Below are positions 1 through 11,273 of a stretch of DNA of 64,000 bases, in pieces (the stretch's first letter is position 1; each line of letters opens with the position of its first letter). The notes below the pieces were generated by a model. That model was not told where the DNA came from and ran no database searches. It saw only the letters and a program-made list of their open reading frames with translations. The translations under genes and the position numbers were made by a program. Source of the DNA: Acanthopleura granulata (taxonomy: Eukaryota > Mollusca > Polyplacophora > Chitonida > Chitonidae); contig JABBOT010000007.1 of the NCBI GenBank assembly GCA_016165875.1, positions 5,985,245-6,049,244 on the forward strand, written 5' to 3'.

Positions 1-380
1 AGTGACCTGTGTCAGATAACGTAAGTAAATTCGCTTAACCCATGCAGAATAGGGTTGTGTAAGCATTAATGTTTATTTTGGACGAGTTTTGAATGTTGAA
101 TCAGATTTCATGCATATACCTAGGAAATCGACTGCCTACCCTGCATCATTGAAAACCACTAACTGCTTCTCTCTTGCATGTTACCGGACCTATTTACTAC
201 TTATACTTCTTACATATTCCTTCAGAAACTGGTACGTGTTACGGGTTCTTTTGGAAATAGATCTTGCAGTTATCGACGCTTAGAGTGGAAGAAATTTTCT
301 AACACTGAAATGAACGCTTTAGAATTGTTAGGAGTTGTCTGCTAGTTGCAGATTCTCATTGCATATTAATAGTTGATGCT

Positions 381-661
381 GGTGTCCGAATGTTGGATTT
401 AAAGCCTTGAGAGATTTGAAGGTTTGTATCCGAATGTTGGACTGAAAGCCTAGAGATTTGAAGGTTTGTGTCCGAATGTCGGATTTAAAACTCTGAGAGA
501 GATTTGAAGGTTAATGTTTGATTGTTGGATTTAAAGCCTCAACAGAGACTTGAAGATTGGTGTCCTAATGTTGAATTCAAAGTCCAGAGAGAGATTTGAA
601 GGTTAATGTTCGATTGCTGAATTTAAAGCCTTGAAAGAGACTTGAAGATTTGAATCCGAAT
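381..661. repeat. Tandem repeat, about 45-bp unit, ~6 copies
   Basis: Six to seven imperfect copies of a unit carrying the words TCCGAATGTTGGATTTAAAG and GAGATTTGAAGGTT follow one another. Unit starts fall near 383, 427, 469, 515, 562, 607 and 653, so the period is 42-46 bp. No reading frame stays open through the array, which reads as a non-coding minisatellite in intergenic DNA. Confidence 0.85.
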
Positions 662-3232
662 GTATAATCTGGCGTTTTGCATACATGGTTGAAGTGGCAC
701 CTTCAATCTCAATGCAGTAAGCCAGTGCCCTTGAAACAGAAATACCGTACGTGTATTTATTAAAGTGATACGGACTGTGACTATATATACAAGCGCACGT
801 TTATTGCAAAAAGAAACAACTACACCACAGGTATCACAGATAAATATTTCAAAATTTGATAAAGTTTTGAAAGCCGAGCTGATGGAATTCGACAGACACT
901 CTGAGTAGCCATGCTGTATAGAAACCCTCATGAACTTTGCCAATCACTTTCACTGAATGCATTACCTGATGCCATGACGTCAAAACAGATCCGTTCTTGA
1001 TTGTTAGAGTGCCTATGGGTTTTTCATGGCGAGTGGGTCAGGGCAATAAATCGTATTTTGGGGTCATTTGGCTGTGACGTCAAAAGAACTGATGGCCTCT
1101 TGATTTACAGAGGGACTTCTTGTGGTCAAGGGAGAGAAATCGGTGCAATACATGGTATTTTGAGGCTATTTTAAGTGTTGGACGGAAGCATTTTGGTCCA
1201 TGTGGACAGTCATACACTTAATATGTGGAACAGAGAACTGTTACCTGTAATTAGCACAATCCCTGTATGTTGAATGGGCAGCGGGCTGCAATAATTTTTT
1301 CATTGAGAGCTGGCAACAGAACTGACAGTTATTGTCTGATAATGAAGATTTCCGTGCATATGACAGTACGTATATTCCATACAGCGCGGCCAGATTCATT
1401 AAGTAAAATGTCTTTCCAACATCGACAGGAAATTAAGAGGTTGTTCCTAATGAGAGGATCTTCCTAAATGTTGTGTGCATTCACTCGGCGTCGGAAAGAA
1501 ACTATAAAAGGTGAAGGAGGGTGGGGGCGAGGGGTAAATATCCCGGGTCCAGCGAGGGTCCAGTCGCCGCTTACATATAGGTCCAGAAGGGCGCAAGATT
1601 TCGGGCCAGTGCAAGGATGGGGTTTAGGGTACCTAGAGACATAAACGAAGCATGCTGAAAGTTCAATTTTTAAAGGGTTACATGAGTTCTCAGCCACGCA
1701 TGAATTGAAATTGAGAGCACCCACACATGCAACATCTATATGCATTAGGCGAAAGTTTCTTCGGTCCCAGAAGCTCCGCTATAAATTAATTGTCTCAGAC
1801 GAGTTCTTATGCATCTATTCAGTTCGGGTCTAAATTAAGCATATATATATAAGGAGCCGTATTAATGTGACATTTTCGGGAAAAAAAATTAGAAAATGGA
1901 AAAAGAGCAACAGATTCAAGACCGAGGCATTATGTTATCAAATAACGGATATAATGAAAGATTTTTGGCGAATGGGGCACTAAGATATTCATAGGGCGTG
2001 GAATATAGACCTTATAGGCTGTAGGTCTAATCTGCCATTTCATACAAAAAAAAAAAAAAAAATTAAAAATTACCATTAATAAGTCGGGCCCCCGGTTTCA
2101 GAAGTCGGGTTTCTGAGTTTATAACTCGAAGCCCCGAGTATTTGGGGTCCCGACTTTTGCATGACAGTCAGAGAGGACATGCAGTCTCTGGTGAGTTGTA
2201 GAAGTTGGGCATTAGTATATAAATTTATTTACACATACATGTTCATGGGCTCCGACTCCAATAAGCTCGGTGTGTACCGAGATCATCAAATTTCCGATAA
2301 AGAAACACATATCGACTCTGCGCGTCTCAAAACTGGGGATACGAGGATTTGTTATCAATGCAGTTTTCCTATCTGGATTAGGATCGGTAATGAACAACAC
2401 ATCATACGCCTTGATATATTGGGCGATAACCGCTGAAGGAGGGAGAAGACATGCGGAGAGGATAACAAAACACGGCCAAACGCAAATGAAGAGATGGCCA
2501 AAGAAATAAGTAGCCTTCTTAAATCCATTCAACTGGAAAAATTACCATCATAGTACATATAATTTCCATTTTTGTACGTGCTATAATACATGCCTTATTA
2601 CTTCAGTTTCTCTGCCCCTAAATTAAGCGATTTCAGTGCGGTATGCAAGTGTCCCAGTTTACTAGTGCGCAATCAAACATTGTCATTTAACATTCTATGC
2701 AGTCAATACTGTTTTGTATAAACGCTTTAAGTTTCACTTTAATTAAATAGTTGAAATTAATTGATATCCATTTTGGCTCCAATAGCGATATGCAATGGAA
2801 GTCTAGGAGCATTTGGGTACAAATTTGTTTTTCGTTCAAGTGGACAAGGGACGTAACTCTATACAAAAAGTTGTGTGCGAAATGGGTGGGGGAGGTGGTA
2901 TAAATTAAATGTGTGTGAGGATTCCAAATAATGTCAAAATTACGTCAAAATTTAGGTTTAGCACCTCTTAGATAAGAAGATAACAGGTGCGCATATTTCC
3001 AACGTATGGTCCATTTATCGTGTTTAATTTCGATTCAGTGCCACCATGTATAGAAACAATGAACTCAATCGGGAGTAAAAGCTTGTAGGTGCATGTATTC
3101 GCATCGATGAATGAATGATTACCAGGGCTTTGTTTTATATATAGATAACATTTCGTCCAATTTGATCGTGGCGAGACATTTGCACGGCGTTTCACTCTAT
3201 CCACAATTTGGAAACCAGTTCTTAATTTACTG

Positions 3233-3272
<40 letters not shown>

Positions 3273-4150
3273 ACGACTAAGTGCCATTTAGGTGACAGAT
3301 GAATCTAGTCACGTTTGAATTAGAGTCCACACACAGTTCCAAGAATATACAATCGTGTATTTTGTGTAGAACCACAATCAAATAAATCATTTTGACGGTC
3401 ACCACACGCTGAGGGGGCCCATTCCGCGACAGAACCAATCCTCCATAGCTTTTCTACGGCGCGTGGTTTTTTCCATGCTATATCTCTGCGCCAATTATCT
3501 CAAACATTTAATTAATTGCGAGGGGCCATGCCGGAATACGAAAGAGCTAGTAGGACCTACGGCCGTAGATGTACGTCACAGGCAAAAGCGCTCGTAAGGT
3601 CTGAGTGGTGGAACGCCACGCGGCAGTATATTACATGTACATGTATGTATGTGCGCCAACCACGCACAGATAAATTTATTTCTCCCATGAAACTAATAGG
3701 AAACCTGGCACAGTGTATTTTCTAACAATCACGTCCAGTTCATTTTGAAAAATATACGATATGCCTTGCGCACAATGCGGCAGTTTGGGCTTAAGAAATG
3801 CTACGACTCGTACGTGTACAAACAAGCTTGAAGTGTAAGCACGACTAGCGCGACTAGAGCCTCTGTGATCGCTAGAAATCCCTGGCCTTGGTTGGTTGTA
3901 AAAAGTAGGTTACTTCTTGCGCGCTCCGGACAGTGTGGTCATCCCACTGAAAACACACAAATTTTCTATGACAACGCCCGACCTTGCCGAAATCAAGCCG
4001 TAGGAAGTGAATCCTGTTTATCTAGTCATGAACCCACCACAAATTATGGTAAATAACCCCGCTAATTGCCCTTCTCTCCCTCGTAACACACGCGCCATTT
4101 TGTATCATTTTTCCTACCCTCTTCGTTCGAGATCCCAGGATTCCCACGCG
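662..4150. other. Intergenic DNA, no supported gene
   Basis: Only short chance open frames are present on both strands and none resembles a known protein. There are A-tracts at 2046-2062 and 3239-3270. The last kilobase is richer in CpG than the rest of the flank, which would fit proximity to a promoter. Confidence 0.6.
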
Positions 4151-4248
4151 CATGCTCAGATAGAAAATTGCAAATGGCGGCTCTTGTTATTGTTTCATGG
4201 CGTATTTGATACAAGAATATTTTTAGGACGGATAACCCATCTTCTGAG
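4110..4248 (+). promoter_or_regulatory. Candidate promoter and non-coding first exon of NCOA6
   Basis: A CpG-richer stretch contains AAATGGCGGC at 4172-4181, which resembles the YY1 core often found at animal transcription starts. It is followed by a strong splice donor, CTGAG|GTAAGAAG, with the GT at 4249-4250. Any ATG here opens only a short frame, so the exon would be untranslated. It is the best upstream partner I can see for the coding exon whose acceptor is at 11131-11132. This is inference from motifs, and an unrelated start site is possible. Confidence 0.35.
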
Positions 4249-6888
4249 GTAAGAAGTTTCAGCAACACTTCTAAAAGTGATTAAAGCAACCATTCGTCCA
4301 TAGATTAAGATTACACACTCGTGGATTTATGTGGAAAATAACGCCCTAAATTGGGCCAAAACGGAGCATATATTTTCGTGGAAAGTCGGCTTCGTCAGCG
4401 GAGATGCCGAAGAAAATTATGGTTTATTTTTTACTTGCAGTACTTTGTACACACTTTTCGTCCCAGAGAGTACATCTGTTAGTTGAAGGAATCTGTAAGG
4501 GATCGGTAAAGACGTAAAAAGGTGTTGATTAGTTGTTAGATTATGGCGCATGATTGAAATCTGGAGACGGGCTCTTGGCAGAGGTCAGGACGGGTTGGAC
4601 TGGAGGGCCCTCCCCATGAGCTTTCCCCAATCCGACGACGGACCTCTACTTTAGCAAGAACCTCACATTAACACCTCTCCCCAGGGGTGCCACCTCTTGC
4701 GTACCCCACCCCCGACCATGGTCATATATAAATTGTCTTGCGATACCCGATTTGATTAGATTCGATTTGTAATCCAGTGTTGGTGAAAAATATAAACCCT
4801 CAAGTTGCTCTGAGAGTCACCAGATTTGAGTGTTCATACCATCGATGGTTAAAGCTGTGTAAAAAGTCTTTCATACTCTAATTTTGTTGACATTTGTCCA
4901 GGTATTAAAAGTGTATGTGAAAACTTTTGTCACTACTAATATGGGACATTTGAGATCTAGTTGCGCATCATTTCAGTTTTATTTAGGACAAATGTGATAA
5001 GGCATTTACCCATGGTGTTCTGCAGGCATGGGCATTTATCATATCCTCTTTACAGACTTTTCCAACTGACATCAACTTGTGCAAAAGTGTGGCAAAAATG
5101 CCTGCCTTTGTCGTCCAAGATTTTTCGTTCTGTAGAAGAACAAGAGCTGTTGTAGTCACAACTTCAGATATAGCAATTATAGCTATGTGTGGGCATTGTA
5201 TTGCATTCGTGCATTATGATCCGGGTTTTAGATAGCAGTGGTAGCTCCTGTCAACTAATGGTTCAGCATTTTTCCAAAGAAAAATATGCACATTTGTTTA
5301 GTTTATCAACAATGCATGCGTTTGTGAAGCATGATTTTGTATCCCTTGTTGTGTTGGGGTTTTCTGCAAATTTGTATTTATTTTTTATTTGCGTACAGCA
5401 TTGTATATAACTGTGTTGACAATTACCTGCCTAAATATGACTTCTCTGTTGTTGAGATGAGATTGTTATCTACCCTGATTTACAGTTAATTGAAAACAGA
5501 AATTTGAATTGATTAATTTGTACATGTTATGAAAAAAAAAGACATACATGCTATGTAAATGCAAAGTACTTTGAGAATGACAATGGAAATAACAGGTGGA
5601 GGGGAACAACTCGACCAAATGCGACCAAGACCAGGGAGTCTTGTATTTAGTGTGGCTTTTCATTAACTTAATTTATAATTTATGCAATCTGCAGAGTTAA
5701 TACATGCTCAGATAACAACAATGGCTATATACTAAGTGGGATAAACTCTGAACTTCACACAAATTACAGTGAGACTACATGTAATCCAAGCAACATAGCA
5801 TTATAGGAATGTCAGAATCGTAACTATATCAAGGTTTTGTTATAGAAATATTAAGTGTTGAGTCAGTGTAAATGGCAAAGTGTTATTTCGGAAAAGTGTT
5901 ATGAAAGATAATTTTGTGTGGTGGACAATGATCAAGACAGTTGTAGAGTTATTCCTTACTGTTCATATACACCAAAGAATTTAGGTATAGAGGATGACTT
6001 ACATGTAGAACAGCCGTGATAAAGTTTGAATAGTGCTGAAAAGTTAGTAGTAATTATATTTAATGCCAAACAGGCATAAAATAAGTACTGCATGTATTTT
6101 TATATTTGGTTGGCCTTTGCCTTGTTTTTTGTAAAGGTCAAAATTAGAAGACCTGTAAACTTTTCACCATAAGGTTAAAATTTTTGTTCTCTGTGATCGT
6201 GGGCTATCAATTCTAGTTGTTAACCCCTTCCAGCATGTATTTGTTGAATGATATGTAGGTGAAACAATCTGTTCCAAAATGGTTTGATGACTAGGGACAG
6301 TTCCTAGCCTTGTCCACCATATCCTAATATAATCCTGTACCCTAATCCTTGTTTTATTCTGAAAAGAGAAAGGCTGTCAAAATGTACAGGTGTGAAATTT
6401 AAATGCATACTCTATAACATCATATGAATCAAATCATTTCGTCATGCATGTAAGCTCCTTATCTGGGAATGATATTGCATAGCATATTCTGTTGAGTGAT
6501 TTCTGGTAACCAATAAAGCCATGAGAATACTCTAACATCACCACTGACCTCGCCAATAATGCACTATTTGATATACGGAAGGGGATTTCCCCATTGAGCT
6601 TGCAGTCATCGAGATGAGAGTACATCTATGATTGGTCATAAGAAGTACATGTTCATAAACTGGGTATTGCTGCTTACATGTTACTTTCTTGTTTAACATA
6701 GTGGTTGACATAATCTAAAATAGATTCTGATTTGGGGGAATAGAGAAAATTTGGGTATCCACGGGATGCTGGAGGGATGCAGAGTGCTTGATGTGGGGAT
6801 TTCTAGATTTCTTCGTAGGGAAAATACTTTTTCACACTGTTGAACATCATATGACCTTATAATTAGTGTGCATCATGTATAAGGCTAG

Positions 6889-7043
6889 GGTACGTGGGAA
6901 GATTTTCCAGCAGCCTGTGGATCTTCTAGGGTTTCCTAAGGGTTCTGCCTGGTTTCCTCCCACCATAATGCTGGCCACTGTATTATAGGTGAAGTATTGT
7001 TGAGTACAGCATAAAACACCAATCAAATAAGTAAATGAATGAA
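6889..7043 (+). mobile_element. SINE family A, 5'-truncated
   Basis: It matches the 3' half of the full copy at 9796-10046: a TACGTGGGAAG start, CCAGCAGCCTGTGG, TTTCCTCCCACCATAATG, then the tail TAAAACACCAATCAAATAAG. The tRNA-like head is missing, as is usual for incomplete reverse transcription. Confidence 0.85.
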
Positions 7044-9795
7044 ACTAAGACAAGCTACATTGATTGACATGTGAGTGTTGATCAGCACCTTGTAGCATCT
7101 TTATATTAGTAAGTTTGTCACAGATTGTTGTATGGAATTGTACGTTTGATAAATACATGTATCACAGATTTTTGCGAAAATGTGTAAATTTTTGGCCAAC
7201 TTTGAGTTAGAGAGACCAATTCCATCTCCATTTGCTGACAGTGTGCATGGTTTCCAAAAATGAAATTCAACATTGCATAGCATTTATTATTCCCCTGAAC
7301 CTAAAATACCTCAAATCCTCAACAAATTCGACCAGTAAGGTATAACTTAAGATGCAATTTGAAAACATAATTCCTAAGATTTTGATGATCAAATTGTATT
7401 GTTCAGATAGGAGCACATACAAACTTTACAGAAATTATATAATCTGTCTGGATGAGATAACATTCCCCTAATGTGTCAAAGCAAGCACTGGGTCTGTGGT
7501 CAAATTTCTTGAGGATTTATGGTAGGATAAAAAGGTTGAAAAGCTGAACATGCAATCAGCTGTTAAAGGCAACTAGCATTTATTTTTTTCTCTTAAATTT
7601 ATATCTTCCTCTCTTAGAACTTCTCTCCCAACATTAGAAAAATGCAGAAATTCTTTGTCGAATTTCTTTATCTTTGTGATGGATTTGTTATTAGAAGATG
7701 GCATACTGCTATGGATGAAAATGATACAGTACTGGGACATGTATAAAGTTTGTGGTAATGTACAAAATGAATTAATTGAATACAGAATTCTGACGTTAAA
7801 ATTGGGCCTTTAGACAGATCGATGGAATACTGTTAATGTAACTCCTGATTTCTTTTTTGATGATTATCTTGTGCAGCACTTTACCGTAGGATGGGCTCTT
7901 CTGCAGTTTACAAATATCACTGGTGCAATAATTCATGCTACATGTACAAATATTGAATTAGTCCACAAATAAGCAGCATTATGCATTTCTGTGGGTCAAT
8001 AACTCATGTAAATGGACAAGTATGTATGCAGATGCAGTGTTGAAAACAAGTTGATTAGTTTTGAAATTAAAACCATTACCTGTATTCCAAGGAGGATGTT
8101 TCCCAGATAGTTAGGTAGTATAAGGAGATATATGTACATGGATTGAGTGTTATAGAAGTTCTGTGGAAGCCATGATTTGTGCCTGTGAAACATTTTCTTG
8201 TCACACATATATGCGTTTTTAATACGGTGATATTATGTTATATAGATGTTGCCTTTATTGATTCTTACTGCATGAAAAGTCTGCAAACTGATATACTGCA
8301 TGTACCTAATATACATGGAATTATTGCCTAGGTTCAACTCTGCTAAGCTGTGTAAAGGGAGATAACTCTTCATGTTTTGAAATTATGACGTGACCTAGAA
8401 ACCAGAATTAGTGTCGAATAATTTAAGCACTACTTTGACTTGTGACATACACCAATAACTCTCCTGGTTAAAATGTTGTGTAAAGTGTGCATTATTTAGA
8501 TAAAGACTTTATATAGTTTCACTCTGGCACTTAAAACTGTTGAGGATAAAAAAAAAGTATTGACAGATTTTTTTTGAAACAGTTTGATTTAAAACCTCTT
8601 ACATGGTGTGGTATTGATCTCTGAGTAGAAGTGTAAACTAAAACTATACACAGGTGGCAGTAGTTAACTCCTTTGAATGAAATTCTTAGCGTAATTGTAA
8701 GCTAACACATTTTCGCAAATAAGAATAATTCACTTATGGCTGCATTGTAACTCAAGATAACTGAAAGGATACCAGAGAAAAACTAAAAAAAAAAAAAAAA
8801 AAAATGAATATTATGGTTTTAAGGAAAGTGAAGAATGTTGCCAAAAATGAACCCAGATTTGTTGTTGTTTTTTTTTTTAAAGGGGTACTCTATATCTTTA
8901 ATAACTACCAGTGTTCAGAAATGTTTAGGGACTTAATTTGAACAGAGGGCAAGCTTAGCACCCCCTTTTAAACTTTCCCCCCATATAGAGTTGTTTTCAA
9001 AGCTATTTTTCGTGATGTCACTTGTTTCCAGACTGATTTCCAGACTGGTTGTATGAAAAGCTCTAGATTAAAACTATTTTTATGCCCCAAGAAGAAAGCT
9101 GGAAAGCTTTTTTGTGTACTAAATGTCAGGATACAGCATATTAAGTCTTATTCTAGTGCATTTGCATGTTAATAAAAAAACTGAAAATCAGGTGGTCACA
9201 TATGGTTTTCAACATAAACAGTTGATTTTGTGTTTTGTTTTCATGGTTACTATCAATTTGGCGATTTGCCACTAAATCTGTTTACCTGTGGCAATTTCCA
9301 TCCGCACTCATGAATGACGTAGTATGTAGCCATTTGCTGTTTTAGCTTCATTGTAAACAGTGGAGACAAGCTAAACCAGTATCACAAAAACATTGCAGCC
9401 AAGCTTAACAAGTACCACAAAAACATCTTTCAGAAGTAATATTTCAAAATTATGACCAGTGATATAGAAGTGTGTTGCCCACAACTACTCTCCATCCAAC
9501 AGTACAGCTGTTAACCTGCACACGGGACCCAGGCATCACAAAAACACAAGACTATTTCGCCTGAAGCAAACGTGTCTGCTAGATAGCACTTCACCCAGTT
9601 ATATGACAAGAATGATCATAAGAATGATATGAATGTGTTACATGATGGTAGGCCCATGCCTCATGGGTAATTTTCACTAAGTGTTTTCAGCCCATTCATG
9701 AAAAGATGTGTTTTTTGACAAAATATGGGTGTGTAACTTCCTGCTCAAGTGATGATCAAGAAAATAGGATCCATCTTGTATTTATACACACTGAT

Positions 9796-10046
9796 GAGGG
9801 CCTCGTGGCTCAGTCGGTTTGTGTGCCAGCACAGCGCAATGGCCTGGAAGCCTCCCACCAATATAGTTGTTGTGAGTTCAAGTCCAGCATATGCTTCCTC
9901 TCCGGCCGTACGTGTGAAGGTTTGCCAGCAACCTGCGGATGGTTGTGGGTTTCCCCCGGGCTCTGCCCAGTTTCCTCCCACGGCTGTCGTATAAGTGAAA
10001 TATTCTTGAGTCAGGAGTAAAACATGAATCAAGTAAATAAATGAAT
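9796..10046 (+). mobile_element. SINE family A, full-length, tRNA-derived
   Basis: The head carries RNA polymerase III promoter boxes, TGGCTCAGTCGG (box A) and GAGTTCAAGTCC (box B), as in a tRNA. A conserved body follows, with CCGGCCGTACGTG, CCAGCAACCTGCGGATGG and TTTCCTCCCAC. The 3' end is GTATAAGTGAAATATTCTTG and an AAATAAAT tail. The layout is that of molluscan tRNA-SINEs such as the Meta-SINE or RUDI type, but I cannot fix the named family without a library search. Short open frames here are artefacts of the element. Confidence 0.9.
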
Positions 10047-11146
10047 ATACACACTGGTATAATTTGACCTCATTTTAAAAAAATACAATGTAAAAAAGCA
10101 CAAACCTGGGTAGCAGAAATGTGAAATGAACAAAATTAAAATTCTGTACTTTGAAGTTCGTATAAATTGAAAACAAAAATTTATTACTGTCAGAGAAGAA
10201 TCAAGATTTCAGCATTAAAGGATTAAGAGTCATTTTTCTTTTCCACTAAACCTCCAGCCATTTTGATTCTAGAAGGGTCCATCAGGCCTTCAACTTTCAG
10301 TGCCATTTCTTTCCCAAAATAGTACAATTAATGTCTCAGATGAATTGTACATTACAGTTAGGGCCCATTGTCACAAACTTTTATAAAGCACATTTTCATA
10401 ACATTTTCATTCTGAAAGAATTTCACTTTATGACATTAAACCATACACAACGTCTTTAACAAAAAAAGTTATAAGAAATATGACTTACAAAGTTTTTTTG
10501 AAAGTGTTATCAGGTCTGCTGGGTACAAATTGTACATTTTACATATGCATGTACATGGTGTGGTGTGTTGAAAGACTGTATTTGAGCCTTGTTGTAAGTC
10601 AGCTGGTTGGTGTCTTGAGTTTTCGTCAGTACTATATATACTTACAAGCTACTTGTGATGTCACTCAACCCATATCATGTGACTTCGGGTATGATCAACC
10701 CTAGTGAAAAATGCACTTAGAAATGACTAAATACACCACCAAAGCAGGGAAAATTCTTTTGCCTCCCTGATATGAATATGTGTAATTATGTCCGTTTTTA
10801 GTGAGCTTGTTGTGTATTAAAATATTTACACTGAAGTACATGTAGCACTTTAAAAAATAAAACCTTAACGTTTCATGTACCCTTTCAATTCGCCACAGTG
10901 AGTCATGTAATGAATTTTTCATATCTCAGTAATGATCAAATATTTTGGTTGAAAAATTTTTCGAAGGAAAGTACTTTCTCTGTTAAATGTGTCTAGGCTC
11001 ATAGTTGAACAGACTTTTTGAAAACAAGCATTGTGTAAAGATGGTGGGTTTAGGGGTTACTTCTCCTGAAGAAGTAATTAGCCTGATGTTTGTGCAGTGT
11101 TTCAATGCTGTTATCGTTTTCTTCTTGTGCAGGCCAGTGTCCATGG

Positions 11147-11273
11147 ATGAAGATGGGGCCTCAAGAAGATTATATTGAGACGGTATTTACCTGTAAGGGG
11201 GATTTTAACGATCCCAATCTTCATCTTCAGCTGGAGGAATTTTATGAAGGACTTCGTAATCTCTTGTTACCAG
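11147..11273 (+). CDS. NCOA6: NCOA6 coding exon 1 (N-terminus)
   Basis: It codes for residues 1-42 plus the first base of codon 43. The acceptor CTTCTTGTGCAG ends at 11132 and the donor is CCAG|GTAATT. The stretch YIETVFTCKGDFNDPN aligns with the segment preceding the KVEPWNSV block in NCOA6. The ATG at 11147 is the first in-frame Met in the exon. An ATG four bases upstream (11143) opens an 11-codon frame in another register. An upstream coding exon in phase 1 also remains possible, because the frame is open back to the acceptor. Confidence 0.8.

Larger units (their letters stand above)
4249..11132 (+). other. Probable intron 1 of NCOA6 (or 5' flank)
   Basis: About 6.9 kb of AT-rich sequence without a supported exon. 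It contains a 5'-truncated SINE (6889-7043) and a full-length SINE (9796-10046). It ends in a long pyrimidine tract and CAG immediately before the first coding exon. If the proposed first exon is wrong, this is simply the upstream flank. Confidence 0.45.

Noticed and set aside
1464..1745. A 93-codon - strand open frame in the 5' flank
   Set aside because: It has no signal, domain or splice evidence and sits in intergenic DNA.
9706..10032. Open frames of 80-104 codons on both strands
   Set aside because: They lie across a full-length SINE. Their peptides come from the repeat and recur wherever the SINE occurs.
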